From assembly GCA_016785225.1 (NCBI GenBank), contig JAFBJZ010000656.1, positions 124,001 to 188,000 of the forward strand: a stretch of DNA of 64,000 nucleotides. The letters run 5' to 3'. This document shows positions 33,501 through 44,600 of this stretch, piece after piece. The stretch is from Psettodes erumei (Eukaryota; Chordata; Actinopteri; Pleuronectiformes; Psettodidae). Position 1 is the stretch's first letter; each line of letters starts with the position of its first letter. The notes beneath the pieces were generated by a model. That model was not told the origin of the DNA. It ran no database searches and was given only the letters and a program-made list of their open reading frames with translations. A program made the position numbers and the translations under genes.

Positions 33501-33763
33501 TGGGTCCTGTGAGTCACAGATTTTCAAAAAGAAAAATTAATTTTGAAGCAGAACTTGGTAGCATCTCCCATTAGACCCTCCCTGTCTTATAAAAAAAACA
33601 CATTTTCAATTCTGCATACTCTGAGACCAGAAAGCAAGCCACAGAAAATGTTAAACTGTTTTCGTGAATCGAGTTGTACTCCTTGTAATGACTAAGCTAA
33701 TCTTATATGCAATTCACAGTTAAGGATCCAATATTGGTATAGGTCCAGTTGTGCAAACCACAC

Positions 33764-33796
33764 CCACAAAGCTCAAGGCCACAAAGCTCAAGGCCA
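33764..33796 (+). repeat. tandem 15-bp repeat, 2.2 copies
   Basis: The unit ACAAAGCTCAAGGCC is perfectly duplicated. ACAAAG is a SOX/TCF-like core, so the duplication doubles a possible site. Confidence 0.9.
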
Positions 33797-34327
33797 GAAC
33801 AGAAGAACGAAGTTATTTAGACCGGGATGGCAGCCAGTCAGAGTCCTGCACCTGATCCACTCTGGACTAATATGGTTAATACAAAAATAATGCTTTTCTT
33901 AGAGTGCTTTAGATTTTTTTGTCCTTACTGGTCATATTTTAGTTATGACAATCACTAATGGGAGTTCATAGATCACCTCGCACTACATTAACCATTGTGG
34001 TGTTAAAATATTGTATCAGCATACTCTCATTAAACACACACACAGCCCAACAGAGCGTGCAAAAGCGTAGCAGTCCGTGTAAGGTTTTCTAGAGCTGGTG
34101 GCCATGGGCCGTGAATCAGCCGCCACTCCGGAGACTCTTTTGAAAAGAACGTGAACAATTTATGAGGGCTTCCATAACAGAACCAAACACTCTGTTAAAA
34201 AGCAGCCAAGACACCTCTTTTAAAGATTTGGTGGTGAAGCGGTATAAGAACCGGAGCTGAATCAATTAGCCCTAGTGTGTGATTTATGGATGAGGTGAGC
34301 CTGCCTCTTCTCTGTGGAAACGTACAT

Positions 34328-34371
<44 letters not shown>

Positions 34372-34375
34372 AAAC
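34328..34375 (+). repeat. (CA)n microsatellite
   Basis: About 20 pure CA units followed by a TACACAAACAC tail. Confidence 0.97.
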
Positions 34376-37250
34376 ACCTGTCCCAGACACCAGAGGGGAT
34401 AGCAGCCTGAAGCCTGAACCCACCAGATTAACCATTCCATCATACTCAGACATTAATCAGTGCCCGACACACACACATTTGCAAACACACACAAGAATGT
34501 GCATGAATGCATCTGTGCCCACCCATAGTTCATTTTACACACTTTCATTGTGAAGGCCATGAAATAAATGGTGCTTTCCTGATACTTTGAGGCTGCAGGA
34601 TACATTATGCAACACAATGTAAGTGGCCAAGTATTCATCTTCAGCATGTCAGCGTTCTCAGCTCCATTGCTAACCAGCAGACGTGGGTTAGTTTTTAGAT
34701 CTACCCTCTGGTATGTGCAGTGTTTTCCATTCTCCATGTGCTGTAGATTAGTGTCTTTGTTCTCCGCAGTGCTGCCATAACACTCGCTCATTAATCACAC
34801 TCTTACAGTAGTCCGCTCCTCCACCATCCCTCCCTCCGTGGCTGCCAGCTATTCCCAGGGTGTGAACTCTCTCTGCTGCTAAAACCGCAGAGTTATCCAG
34901 CCAGCAGACAGGAGGGAAAGTGGGTCAACAGAAACCACCTGAAAGCAGCAGGAATGCAGGAGCATCTCCTCTGCCACTGGCTCTATGAGTGCCTGTTAAG
35001 ACTCACACTACAGTGCATCAGATCTCCATAAGAAAAATACGACTTAAGTTTCCTCGAATGTGAAAGTTTATGGACCTTTGTTAAATAAATAGCATCTTAT
35101 CTTCTCTCATAACTGTTCTGAGGGAAATAGTTAATAAAAAAGGGCTTTGAAGTTTTTACATTGGGTCTCATGCAATAACATTTTCATAGTCTTATCCTAA
35201 AATCTTTTTTCTTGCTTTTAGGCTTGTGTTCTGAGCCTGATTCACCAACCTCTCGCAACCAAAATTAACAAGCTAATCTTTTTTGGTGGTATTTTTGTGA
35301 TTTTGATACAAATCGAGTTTAAACTGCCTCCAGAAAGCTGCAGTATCCATGTGTTTCTGACACTCACACTTTCACCTTCTCCTGCCAGTTCAGCTTTTAT
35401 ATATCAGCAAATTATCTGCCAGCCATGTAAATGAAAGCATTACATCCTTAAATAGTGTTAGAAACTTACTGGCTGACTGAATCAAATTTTCCCCTCGGGG
35501 CTTACGGTAGGTTGGCTGTGCTTATTGCTGAGACCCTTCAGTACTACAAACCCCTACAAGCCAGATTTGACCCAGCTGCTGTTGAGACCGACTCTTGTAC
35601 ATGCTGATACATACCAAACTGCAGCCTGTCTGGTGAAGAATGCCGAGACAGAGCAGGAGTTAGAATGAAGCATAGTGTTTTACTTTGACTCCACACTGGT
35701 ACCTCTTGTTAACATGTGCTGCACTTTCATGGCCTGACACCAGAACCAACACTCGAAAACACAAAATAAAAAAATACATGAAGTTAAAGTCTAAAAAGCA
35801 GCATTCTACAACAAAGTGATCAATGACTAATACGCAAGGTGGTCAAAGGGACAACAATCTATAAAGTATTATACAAGAGAATTACAGCCTACAGTAGGTG
35901 ATGTTACTCAGACAAAGTTACAGGACAGAGACCTGTATAAAGATGTGGTTCTTAGGTAGCTGGTTGGTTATAGATATACCAGAACCAAGACCTCGGGAGT
36001 GGTGGCAAGTGAGGCCAGTGAGGCAGCTCCTCCTACTTGGAATTGCAGGATCACATGAGACCCACTGGCAGCAAATAATTTTTGACATATTCAATCATTG
36101 CAACAGGAATGGTTGTACAATGATGAATGCATCACAAAGGCCCCCAAATGACATACTACTATGATCATTTGATCCAGAATATTTAGGAAGTCTGCTACAG
36201 CTGTATTATTAAATCATCCTACCCAACTCAAACCCATTCATGTGTGGGGAAGAAGAGGAAGTCAGCTGGCTTGGCAAGAGGAAATCAAGATTGTGTATGT
36301 TCTCAACTGGCTACAGAAGCACTGTAGTGCACATTCTCAATGGATCAAAAAATACAGAAGCATATCTTTTGCAGCATATGCCATCTTGGAACGTGTTATC
36401 CAGTGTTTCTTAATACAGCTGTGCTCCATACAGCAACTGAAAGGCCAAACATTTGATCCCAGTAAAACCTGACAAGTCAAACAGCAGTGGTTCCTCTCAA
36501 AGAATGGGCTTGTGTTTTACATCAGTCTGTGAAACCTCGGCAATTATGTCTTTTTCGTTCTGGTGTGTATCTCTCAAAGTGTGGAACATCAACTGTCTGC
36601 AGGCGCACCAGCTGTGTGCAGATCCCTACGGATGACTGAGCCATCAGTTTGTACTACAACCAGACCAAGCTCTTCCTCCTCCACCTCCTGCCAAAACACA
36701 CTGGCAAGACAGGAACACATTTTAAAGATAAAAAAAATATAGAATGTCAAATACCATTGCTGTAAGTAGGAACAAAGACATACAACTGTTCCTATTTTCC
36801 TCGACTTCCCGTGCTAAAAGCACTGGGACATTAAGATGCAACCTGTTGCACAATTTATTACTGAGAGGTACACCATGTTTGTGTAGTCTCCATACTCACA
36901 TAAAACCTAGAATCACATCCTCTCATAACACTCATAATAATCAACTTCACTTTGCTTAATTCTTCACTCAACATACAGTATATCACAGTTAAAGTAGCGG
37001 TGGAGAGCCAGTGTTTCAACATGGGGCCCTCTGCTGCACTTACATATTGGACCTTTTAGAGGCAGCTCAGAGCTGTTTGAGTGTTTATGTCACTGTCCAA
37101 CAATCTCTGGGTAAAATCCATCACGAACTTTCAGACTTTAAATCAGAGCAGCATGCATCAGGGGATTGAGTTTCTCTGTGCAGGAGGCCCCGGAGTGCGG
37201 CTCCTCACTCACTGCCTTTGTTTCCAGCTCACAGCCGTGCCCACCCTCAG
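34376..37250. other. noncoding, nothing recognised
   Basis: Almost 2.9 kb without any feature I can support. Small open frames (for example 35898-36164 and 36242-36472) show no domain. There are no strong motif clusters and no recognised repeats. Confidence 0.5.
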
Positions 37251-37254
37251 ATAC

Positions 37255-37288
37255 TCACACACACACACACGCACACACACACACAGAA
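37255..37288 (+). repeat. (CA)n microsatellite
   Basis: About 16 units with one CG interruption. Confidence 0.95.
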
Positions 37289-37353
37289 ACACACTCTAAG
37301 CCCCCTTCCCAAAATATCTCTCACACGCTACACTCTTGCCTTTCGGTCCACCT

Positions 37354-37367
37354 CCGCCCCCTGCTTC
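37354..37367 (-). promoter_or_regulatory. CTCF-like core motif
   Basis: On the minus strand GAAGCAGGGGGCGG fits the CCASYAGRKGGCRS consensus at 12 of 14 positions; the two leftmost differ. Its C-rich surroundings raise the chance of a random match. Confidence 0.3.
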
Positions 37368-37489
37368 TTTTGTCTTCACCTTTTCCCTTGCCCCCCCCAT
37401 TTACTGAGCCACTGGTGAATTAGCATTTTTCCACAGTATTACTTTTGTCTTAGTTAACCCCACACACGCACACACACACCGCCACCACA

Positions 37490-37970
37490 ACCACTGCTAC
37501 CCCACCCTCTCTATCTGCTGGTATGTGGCCTGTCATTAATCTGCAGCCCGAAATGACCCCCCAAAAAACCAGTCCGCGGGGGCCGCTGCTGGGAAAGGGG
37601 GTCCCTTCACTTTTCATTAAGGGCCAATAGCTGGTCCCCCTCCCATGGCCCAACTCCCCCTCCCGGTTGCTAGCTCACTGTGTCACACTAATCGCATGCA
37701 CTCATTAGCATGGCGCCCCCGTTTGGGTCCTGTCATGTATTATTGGGTCAGGCAGGGGAACGGACGCCTCTCTTTTTGTCCAAGCTGGCTTTTAGAGATG
37801 CAAAATATGATACCCATTCAGCCTCTTCACCTACCCTCGCTACCTCTTCAGCCCCCCACCCCTCCTGTGCTAAAGCCCCTGCTATGAAGCCTCATCCCAA
37901 AACAGCCCAGCTCTCGCCCCTCCCTCCCCCACCGGCCCTGGTTTAAGGAAGTTCACCCCTGATACACTGA
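37490..37970. promoter_or_regulatory. candidate conserved noncoding block
   Basis: The G+C-rich parts alternate with homeodomain-like words: GTCATTAATCTGCAGCCCGAAATGACC, TTTTCATTAAGGGCCAATAGCTGG, CACTAATCGCATGCACTCATTAGCATGGCGCCCCCG and CATGTATTATTGGGTCAGG. This is among the most enhancer-like stretches of the window by eye. Confidence 0.4.
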
Positions 37971-39399
37971 CCTGTGCCAAGTCTGAGCGAGCACTGTGCC
38001 AGTCTGCAGCCCCCCTCCCCCTCCGCTCTCTGTGCTTCTCAGTCAGACGTGTTGACTTGAAGCTGTCCGAGCCTGGGCACACTGCACAAGTCACAAGGCT
38101 CTCAGCTGAGTCAGTCTCAGCCCTCAGTCTGCCACCCAGACTGTGGTGAACTCAGTCTAACACCTAACAAAGCTCATACAGCTTTACTTCACTGTGGTTT
38201 TCAAAGGTTTAACTAAACTCATGATGAGGCATGGGAAAGACTTGCTAAGGGTAGTAGAACACATGTGGATAAGCACACCCATACACACACACACAATATA
38301 CTTGGGCAGACACATACACACAGATGTTGCTCGATTCCATATCCAGTCAACAATAATCAAATGTGATGTAACCAAAAGATTATTTCATAATTAAATTCAA
38401 CAACAAATGCCACTGGATTAAAGTGTAAATCCTCCTGATATTATGGAAAGTGTAGTGTGGCAGCTCAGGCCTGTAAATTACAGTTAACCCGCTGGCATTT
38501 CACACTGTCAGATATTAAGAGACAGACAACACACACACTGGCCCTCAAGTGTGCAGACACTCTGACTTTACTAATAACGATGAAGTTTTCCGTTTAAGTT
38601 GCATCCCATGTTCCCTCAGCCAACTCCTTGTGATGCATGTGAGCGTCTGTTTGATGCAGTTTGCTATACATCCACATGTTTGACCAGCTAGCACTCCTAC
38701 ATAAGTACATAAATCATATCTGATGAGCGTTAAAGAAGTGTTTAAATTATGAAAAAAAATCTGTCATTTTACAACATGGGTGTTATTTTTGTAGTTTTGG
38801 CCTCATTGCTTACAGTTATAATAACATTGTTCTCACTAATGTACAGTAATTGCTGAGATGTGGAACACAGCAACACGGCACTTGAACAGGGGCCATTGAA
38901 AACAAGCGCGATCATACATGTTGTAAACAAGCCAAAGGTTTGCTCAAGGTGTTGCAGAGCAACGCTGAAAGTGAACTTCCCAAAATGTTAGTAATAATCT
39001 CTAATTGCGGAGGAAAATGTGTGTGCACATCTGCTTCATGTAAGTCAGTGCTGAACAATGACTATAAACATTTGGGCTATGATTTTACTATTCTGATTTA
39101 CTTGGTTTTGTCTTCAAAATAAGTTTGGCTATTCTGAAGTTTCTTTAATTAATGAGCAATCGTTTTCTGTGAATTTGTAATTAGGAATGACCCCTTCCAT
39201 GTTACACATTGTCATTTGATTCATTTTAATATGAAATATGCTTATTATACCACCTTATATAACTACATAAGCATTATCAGCAAAATGAATGTTGTAGCTA
39301 TCAAGTTAGTGCTAATTTTAGGTACTTGATAGTGTTTTATACTTTATTCAATAACACAACAATTTTTAAGACGATATTGAAATCTGACTCTGCAATACA
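37971..39399. other. noncoding, nothing recognised
   Basis: A short CA run near 38281-38295. Otherwise AT-leaning and featureless. Confidence 0.5.
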
Positions 39400-39512
39400 A
39401 CTCGTAACATGAAGATAAAAACAGAAATACTCAGGTCAAGTACTTCAAAACTATGCCTAAGTACAAATAAGTAAGTAAATACACTTTCTTACTTTCCTCC
39501 ATTTTCCAAGTC
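39400..39512 (-). mobile_element. AGTAC-rich teleost repeat, left end, minus orientation
   Basis: Read in reverse complement, the sequence gives the left end of the same repeat as at 23725 and 28830: GGAAAGTAAG, then TACTTATTTGTACTTAGGC, then GTACTTGACCTGAGTATTTCTG. It is diverged and truncated. Confidence 0.55.
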
Positions 39513-40180
39513 ATACTAACGGCTCTCCCAGCACATCCTACCTTACTGCACTTGTACTTGTTAGTCATTAAAAGACCTCCTCCCCCACCCTCCCTCTCAG
39601 TGGAAACATGGGATGTCAGAAAACACTGTCAAACTGCTCATTGATATCCGGCCTCTTCGCCATGCATCTTTTCTCTTTGGGTGTCAGAGAGACCTATTGT
39701 CCGTCCCCCCTGCAACTCTTGAAAGCCACCCACCCTCCCACCCTCGAGCCCAAATCTGACATGGCTGACCTTGGTGTCAACCCCCTTACACTCCACCCTG
39801 TGACCCCCCCAAGCCGTCGGGTTGAGGGGTGCAATTTTTCTGTGATTGCTGCATTATGAAAAACATAGTGAGCAGAGAGAGGGAGAGAGAAAGAGGTGGG
39901 GTGATTGTGAGTATATGTATGTGTGTTGGGGAGGGGGGGTCACATCCCCAATCAGTGATGTAAAACAGAACCATTGTCAGGGTGGCAGGACAAAAAAACC
40001 CTGATTAATGCAATGGGGTGTTTGTCTGAGAGATGAAAGGGGAGAAAGGGGGAGAGAGAGGAAGAGAATGTAGAAAGAGAGAGAGGGAAGAATCAGGGCA
40101 TGAGAAGGTTCTCGACACATTCGAGAGCCTGTTCAATGTCCAGCAGAGGAGGTCTGGGGGAGAAATATTTCACAGCTGAC
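39513..40180. other. noncoding, purine-rich in part
   Basis: GA-rich tracts at about 39870-39895 and 40040-40090, and a C-rich part at 39580-39600. No gene seen. Confidence 0.5.
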
Positions 40181-40181
40181 A

Positions 40182-40217
<36 letters not shown>
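40182..40217 (+). repeat. (GT)n microsatellite
   Basis: About 17 units. Confidence 0.97.
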
Positions 40218-40255
40218 CAAGAAGAGGTGGGGGTGTGGATGAGGGGCAGGAACTG

Positions 40256-40310
<55 letters not shown>

Positions 40311-40317
40311 TGTGTGG
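40256..40317 (+). repeat. (TG)n microsatellite
   Basis: About 30 units with one TATG interruption. Only 38 bases separate it from the previous tract. Confidence 0.98.
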
Positions 40318-42489
40318 AAATATGTTATGTAACCTCCTCTCTGGGGAAAAAGAAAGGCGAGGGTCAGACTCAGGGAGGAGAGGAGAAGACGAGGAGAGGA
40401 GGAATGTCTTAAGTGAGGAAAAAAGAAAGGAAAACTTTCCTCTCGGTCTTTTTTCTCTGTATGACTATGTATGACATTTCAACGGCCTACTTCTCCCTTT
40501 TTCTCTGGCCCCCCTCATTCATGTATCAGCACAATTTCTTTCTCTCCTGCTCACTCCGTGCCTTTTACATAAACACCCCAACACATACTATTCCTACATA
40601 TACATACATCTCCAGCCCTAAAATAAATACATTCTCCCTTTCTTTCAGCCCTGTACTAGGTTGCACAATCTCTTGCTAAATTCATTTTACCCTCTGGGGC
40701 TAGTTTCACATCAGTGATTCACTAAATTCAACTGAACCATTAACATTTTAGGGATGACTTAGCTAATTTAAGATTGAAACATAAATGATAAAAATTAAAG
40801 TTGTCAAGGGTTAGCAATAAACTTGAAAGCCACTTTAGTCATTTAGATTGATGTTAGCATACACAATGAAGCTAATGTATAATGTGTTATTTTGAAATAT
40901 ATAACTTATTTATCATAAGCAAGCAATACTTTCACCAAATGAAGCATTTAAGCTAATAGATATTTATGCTGACTGTGTATGGGAAACCTTTCAGAGCCAA
41001 TAATGGAAGGCACCCTAACGTGATATGCAGGTATTGAGTGAATATGCTTTGTTAGCCTCTTTAAATATTAAGCTTCAGGGTTATTGTGTTGATGCTACAG
41101 TATGTAAAATTAGTCTAACTACCGCGCAAACCCATTCACAAGCAGCAAGGAAGTGTCCACAGGCCTACAGGCCAAAATACTGAGTCTGATTCTTGTACAT
41201 GAACTGTTATAGGTTGTGTAGACTTCCATTTACATAGGGGGGAGTTAGTCTGGTAACATACTGAGCTGAGTAGGTGATACAAAGTGAGAGCTTTTGTTGG
41301 ACTTTAGAGTGCAAGCAAGTGAGTATTTCCTGGAGGCAGTATGTGTCAGTGCATCCCCAAGTACAAGTCAAACTTGAAAACGTAGCACTAGAAAAGTCAG
41401 TTTTGGCCAGCTCCATTAGTAACAACTTATCTCTATCTCATAACCAGTTTATGTAGTGCAACTCAACTTACTGACATGCGACTCTCCACTTAGTGAAATA
41501 AACTCTTACTTAGTAATTAGGATTAAGTTACTTTTTCTGCAGGTCCTTAAACACATCAATACAACAGCTCTCTGAATATGACACAACAGTATATTAAACA
41601 GTATATTAAAAAACTAATCCCAAACTCAGCCTGAGCCTCATAAATTTTCAGCACATACTCATAATTTTCTCTGAAGCCCCATACGGGTGAATGTGATACA
41701 CAGTTGGCCTTCAGTTTTACACATGCTGCCCAAACTCAATTCATTCAGGTCTCTGTTTTGGAAACCCGCTGTCTCTTTCATCGTGTTTCATTGCTCTGAC
41801 CGAGCCCTTGCGTGCGTCCACAAAGCACCACTTTTATGCTTTTTTGCTCTTTTATGCTTTAAAGTTGCTATGAATAAATGAATCAGACTCCAGGAGCCAG
41901 TGGGACAGGGGAGGTGGGGCTCAGTAAGACTGCAGGGGTAACAGTTAGACTGCAGGTTATTGTGCATATCAAAATGTAGTCTTGTGTTGAGAAACATGCT
42001 CTTGGGTGGTGTCACATTATTAAGGGGTGTGTAATGTAATGTGTCATCCCCCAGGGTCGATCGAACAGTGCGCTGTAAAAATGAATCCAGATGATGTCAT
42101 TTGGTTTTATTATATAATCCTATATAATTTGCCTTTCATTAAATGAATTCTCTATTTCATTCTGTTATTCTTGTGAAACATTTTGGCATTTGTTTTGCCT
42201 GTCAAACAGTGTTCTCTATAAATTTTTCCATTGGCTCTTGTGTTACATGGCTCTTTCGTGCTAACTGTACTGCGGGCACCTTCATGCAAAGCTGAGCTAT
42301 TGGAATAGATGAAAGTGACGGGTGTAAGGGTGAGCAGTGCAGACCCATTCAAAAGCCACAAAGATCTCAAATCCCCTGGTGAAAATGAAAGGGGAGAGAG
42401 AGGGAGGAAGAAAACACCCTTGAGGACATTTCCCTTCTTTCATTCATGTGCTGCAATGCTCAAGTGTAAATTCTTCTTCTTCCTGTAAT
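40318..42489. other. noncoding, mostly AT-leaning
   Basis: Holds a perfect 12-bp tandem duplication (ACAGTATATTAA twice, about 41586-41611). No gene, and no repeat family recognised. Confidence 0.5.
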
Positions 42490-42865
42490 GGCTCTCTGCT
42501 CAGTGCTCAGCTTGGCTTCATTAAAAGAGCCAGTGGAGACGAGAGAAGGGTTTGAAGGATAAAGGGGTGGAGGAGGAGCTGGTTCCCCTAAGCTCCATCA
42601 GTGTGTTTATGCTGTAACAAGGGGGGGCTCGCTCTGTGTGTGTGCACTTTTTCTGACTCAGAGCAGTGCTCCGCGGCCCATAATTAATGGTCCCTGATGG
42701 AGGTGGGGCTGGACAATAGGAGCCTTTCAGCGGGGCCGTGGGGCCCCAGTCCTGGACCCGTCCTGGCCCGTCCTGCAGGCACATTGTTGCCCCGCTGTAA
42801 CTTCTGCCAGCTGGGCCGAGAGGGAAACTTCAACATAGCGGGGGCCAGAGACACTACAGCCCAGG
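42490..42865. promoter_or_regulatory. candidate conserved noncoding block
   Basis: A G+C-rich, repeat-free block with GGCCCATAATTAATGGTCCC (paired TAAT cores), GGACAATAGG and ACATTGTTGCC (SOX-like, opposite orientations), and AGCGGGGCCGTGGGGCCCC. It ends at the GT/GA microsatellite. Open frames lack domains. Confidence 0.4.
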
Positions 42866-42871
42866 ATATTC

Positions 42872-42925
<54 letters not shown>
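42872..42925 (+). repeat. (GT)n(GA)n compound microsatellite
   Basis: About 10 GT units pass directly into about 17 GA units. Confidence 0.98.
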
Positions 42926-42927
<2 letters not shown>

Positions 42928-43904
42928 TTTGTGCATGCAGTGATGCTTCTCACCAAATTGGATTACAGAGATAAAAACACATGAGTGGAGACAGAGCAAG
43001 AGACCAGAGAGTGGGCAAGATGATGTAGCATACAGACATATACACACATTACACTGCCTCATCATTACATTATACTGTCTTTGTGAGACAGTGAGCTGAA
43101 TGTTTTTTAATGATTCTGGCTGTACATTATACAGTACATACACATGCTATAAACATTCACAACAGAAGCTCTTGAAGCCAGAGGGAAAAAGACTTAAATA
43201 AAGAACTACATTTGTCTCTGGTGAAGCACAGTTCTTACCAAGAGAGACTTTTTATTTCTCTCCTTTTAAGATTCTCCAATGAGTTGTAAGCCCAAATACC
43301 AGTTCATAAAGGAAGTATTTCTGTACTTTTTTCCCCCCTAAAAACTCTGTGATGAACACTAGGGGTCAGTGTTCCTATGGGTAAAAAGAGGAGCAGCACC
43401 ACCACTACCACCCATCATCCCATATGAGTCAGACTGGTTCACTGCTCTGTCACTGCAGGCCACACCAGCAGCCGTGGCCTGACAGAAAGGCATCTACCCC
43501 TGTCCTGTCTGCACTCGCCTTTCTAATGATGTCCTGTTATATAACTCTGCCCTCTATTATAGTTTTGGCTTAATTATGCTCTGGCTTTTAATTGTAATAA
43601 CTATGTCCTCAGCTTACACTGAATCCATCCTCACAACAACCAAACATAACCAAACTGATGTTATCTCTTTCAGTAATCAAGTAATCGCACTCTTGTCATG
43701 GCTGTGTATATGGAAACGTAGATGTGACTGTGTCTGCACACAAGTGTACATCTAATCCTGCGCAAGCATGTCTGTGCATGCCTTGTATGCATAATAATAA
43801 CTTCACTATGGCCGACCTATATTTAGAATCACCAATTTATGACATCCATACCAGTGTAATCTCACACCCTCTGCTTGACCCATCAAAAGCCCTAGACGCA
43901 GGTT
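42926..43904. other. noncoding, with one inverted repeat
   Basis: CAGGCCAC (43456-43463) and GTGGCCTG (43474-43481) are exact inverted repeats around a 10-base loop. Nothing else recognised. Confidence 0.5.
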
Positions 43905-44260
43905 TGTAAAATTATGTCATGTCAAGTCATTCATATGTTGTATATGTACAACAGTCTCCTCTGATATGTCATGATATGTAGTTGTGTGCTATGTTATGTT
44001 ATGGTATGCTGTGTATGTCATGTTGTGACATGTGCTATGTTATGTTGTGTACTGAATGGACATAACATTTTACAGTATGTTAGGTCAAGCCATGTTGTGA
44101 TCTTTCATGCTATATTATACTGTTAGAATATGTCATGGTGTGTCATATTATGGATATGGTATGTCAGGCCACCTCATGTCCTAATGCCACATTAAGTCAC
44201 ATGTGACATTGTGTTGTTGTGTTGTGTTAAGTTGTGTTATATGAAGTTATTATGTTGCTA
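43905..44260 (+). repeat. degenerate ATGTT/ATGTC satellite-like stretch
   Basis: Words of the form TATGTTATGTTATGGTATG, GTCATGTTGTGACATGTGCTATGTTATGTTGTG and TTGTGTTGTTGTGTTGTGTTAAGTTGTG recur through about 350 bases with a loose 5-base period. Purely from inspection this is an old, heavily mutated pentanucleotide expansion. There is no coding content. Confidence 0.6.
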
Positions 44261-44334
44261 AATCTAAGTTTGTTTGGCACTATGTTACATTAACTACACA
44301 ATGTGAGTTCATGTCATTATGGATCATCCTCCTC

Positions 44335-44600
44335 TATGACAGTTGGGGCATTCCTACTCTGCCATCACCCATAAATTTGGATGCGGCGGATGTGAATTAC
44401 CTAGGATGACAGGGGGAACAGGTTGGGACCTGGAGCCCCTTAATCTGCTTTGTGGAAGCCTTAATCCCATTACTGAGCGAGGGAGCAGGAGCCCCAGGAC
44501 GCTGTAGCTCGCTGCCCACAGCCCGGCGACAAAGCTCATTGTTGGCCTTTGAAGTGGGAGTTGACCTAAAGGGACCCTTGTCTGGTTTCCTGGAGGCGTG
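44335..44600. promoter_or_regulatory. candidate conserved noncoding block with SOX pair
   Basis: A repeat-free block with GATGCGGCGGATGTGAATTACC, CCCCTTAATCTGC, CCTTAATCCCATTAC (OTX/PITX-like) and a SOX-like inverted pair at 44528-44543 followed by CCTTTGAAG (TCF-like). It is inferred to be regulatory, and is one of the better candidates. Confidence 0.45.
44528..44543. promoter_or_regulatory. SOX-type inverted pair
   Basis: GACAAAG and CATTGTT face each other (ACAAAG, three bases, ATTGTT). Facing sites with a spacer of about three to five bases suit dimers of SOXE proteins such as SOX9. Occupancy is unknown. Confidence 0.45.

Larger units (their letters stand above)
32991..34325. other. noncoding, with palindrome and small tandem repeat
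   Basis: Holds the perfect palindrome at 33485-33500 and the 15-bp tandem repeat at 33764-33796. The part 34080-34180 (GGTGGCCATGGGCCGTGAATCAGCC) is a weak conserved-element candidate. No gene seen. Confidence 0.5.
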
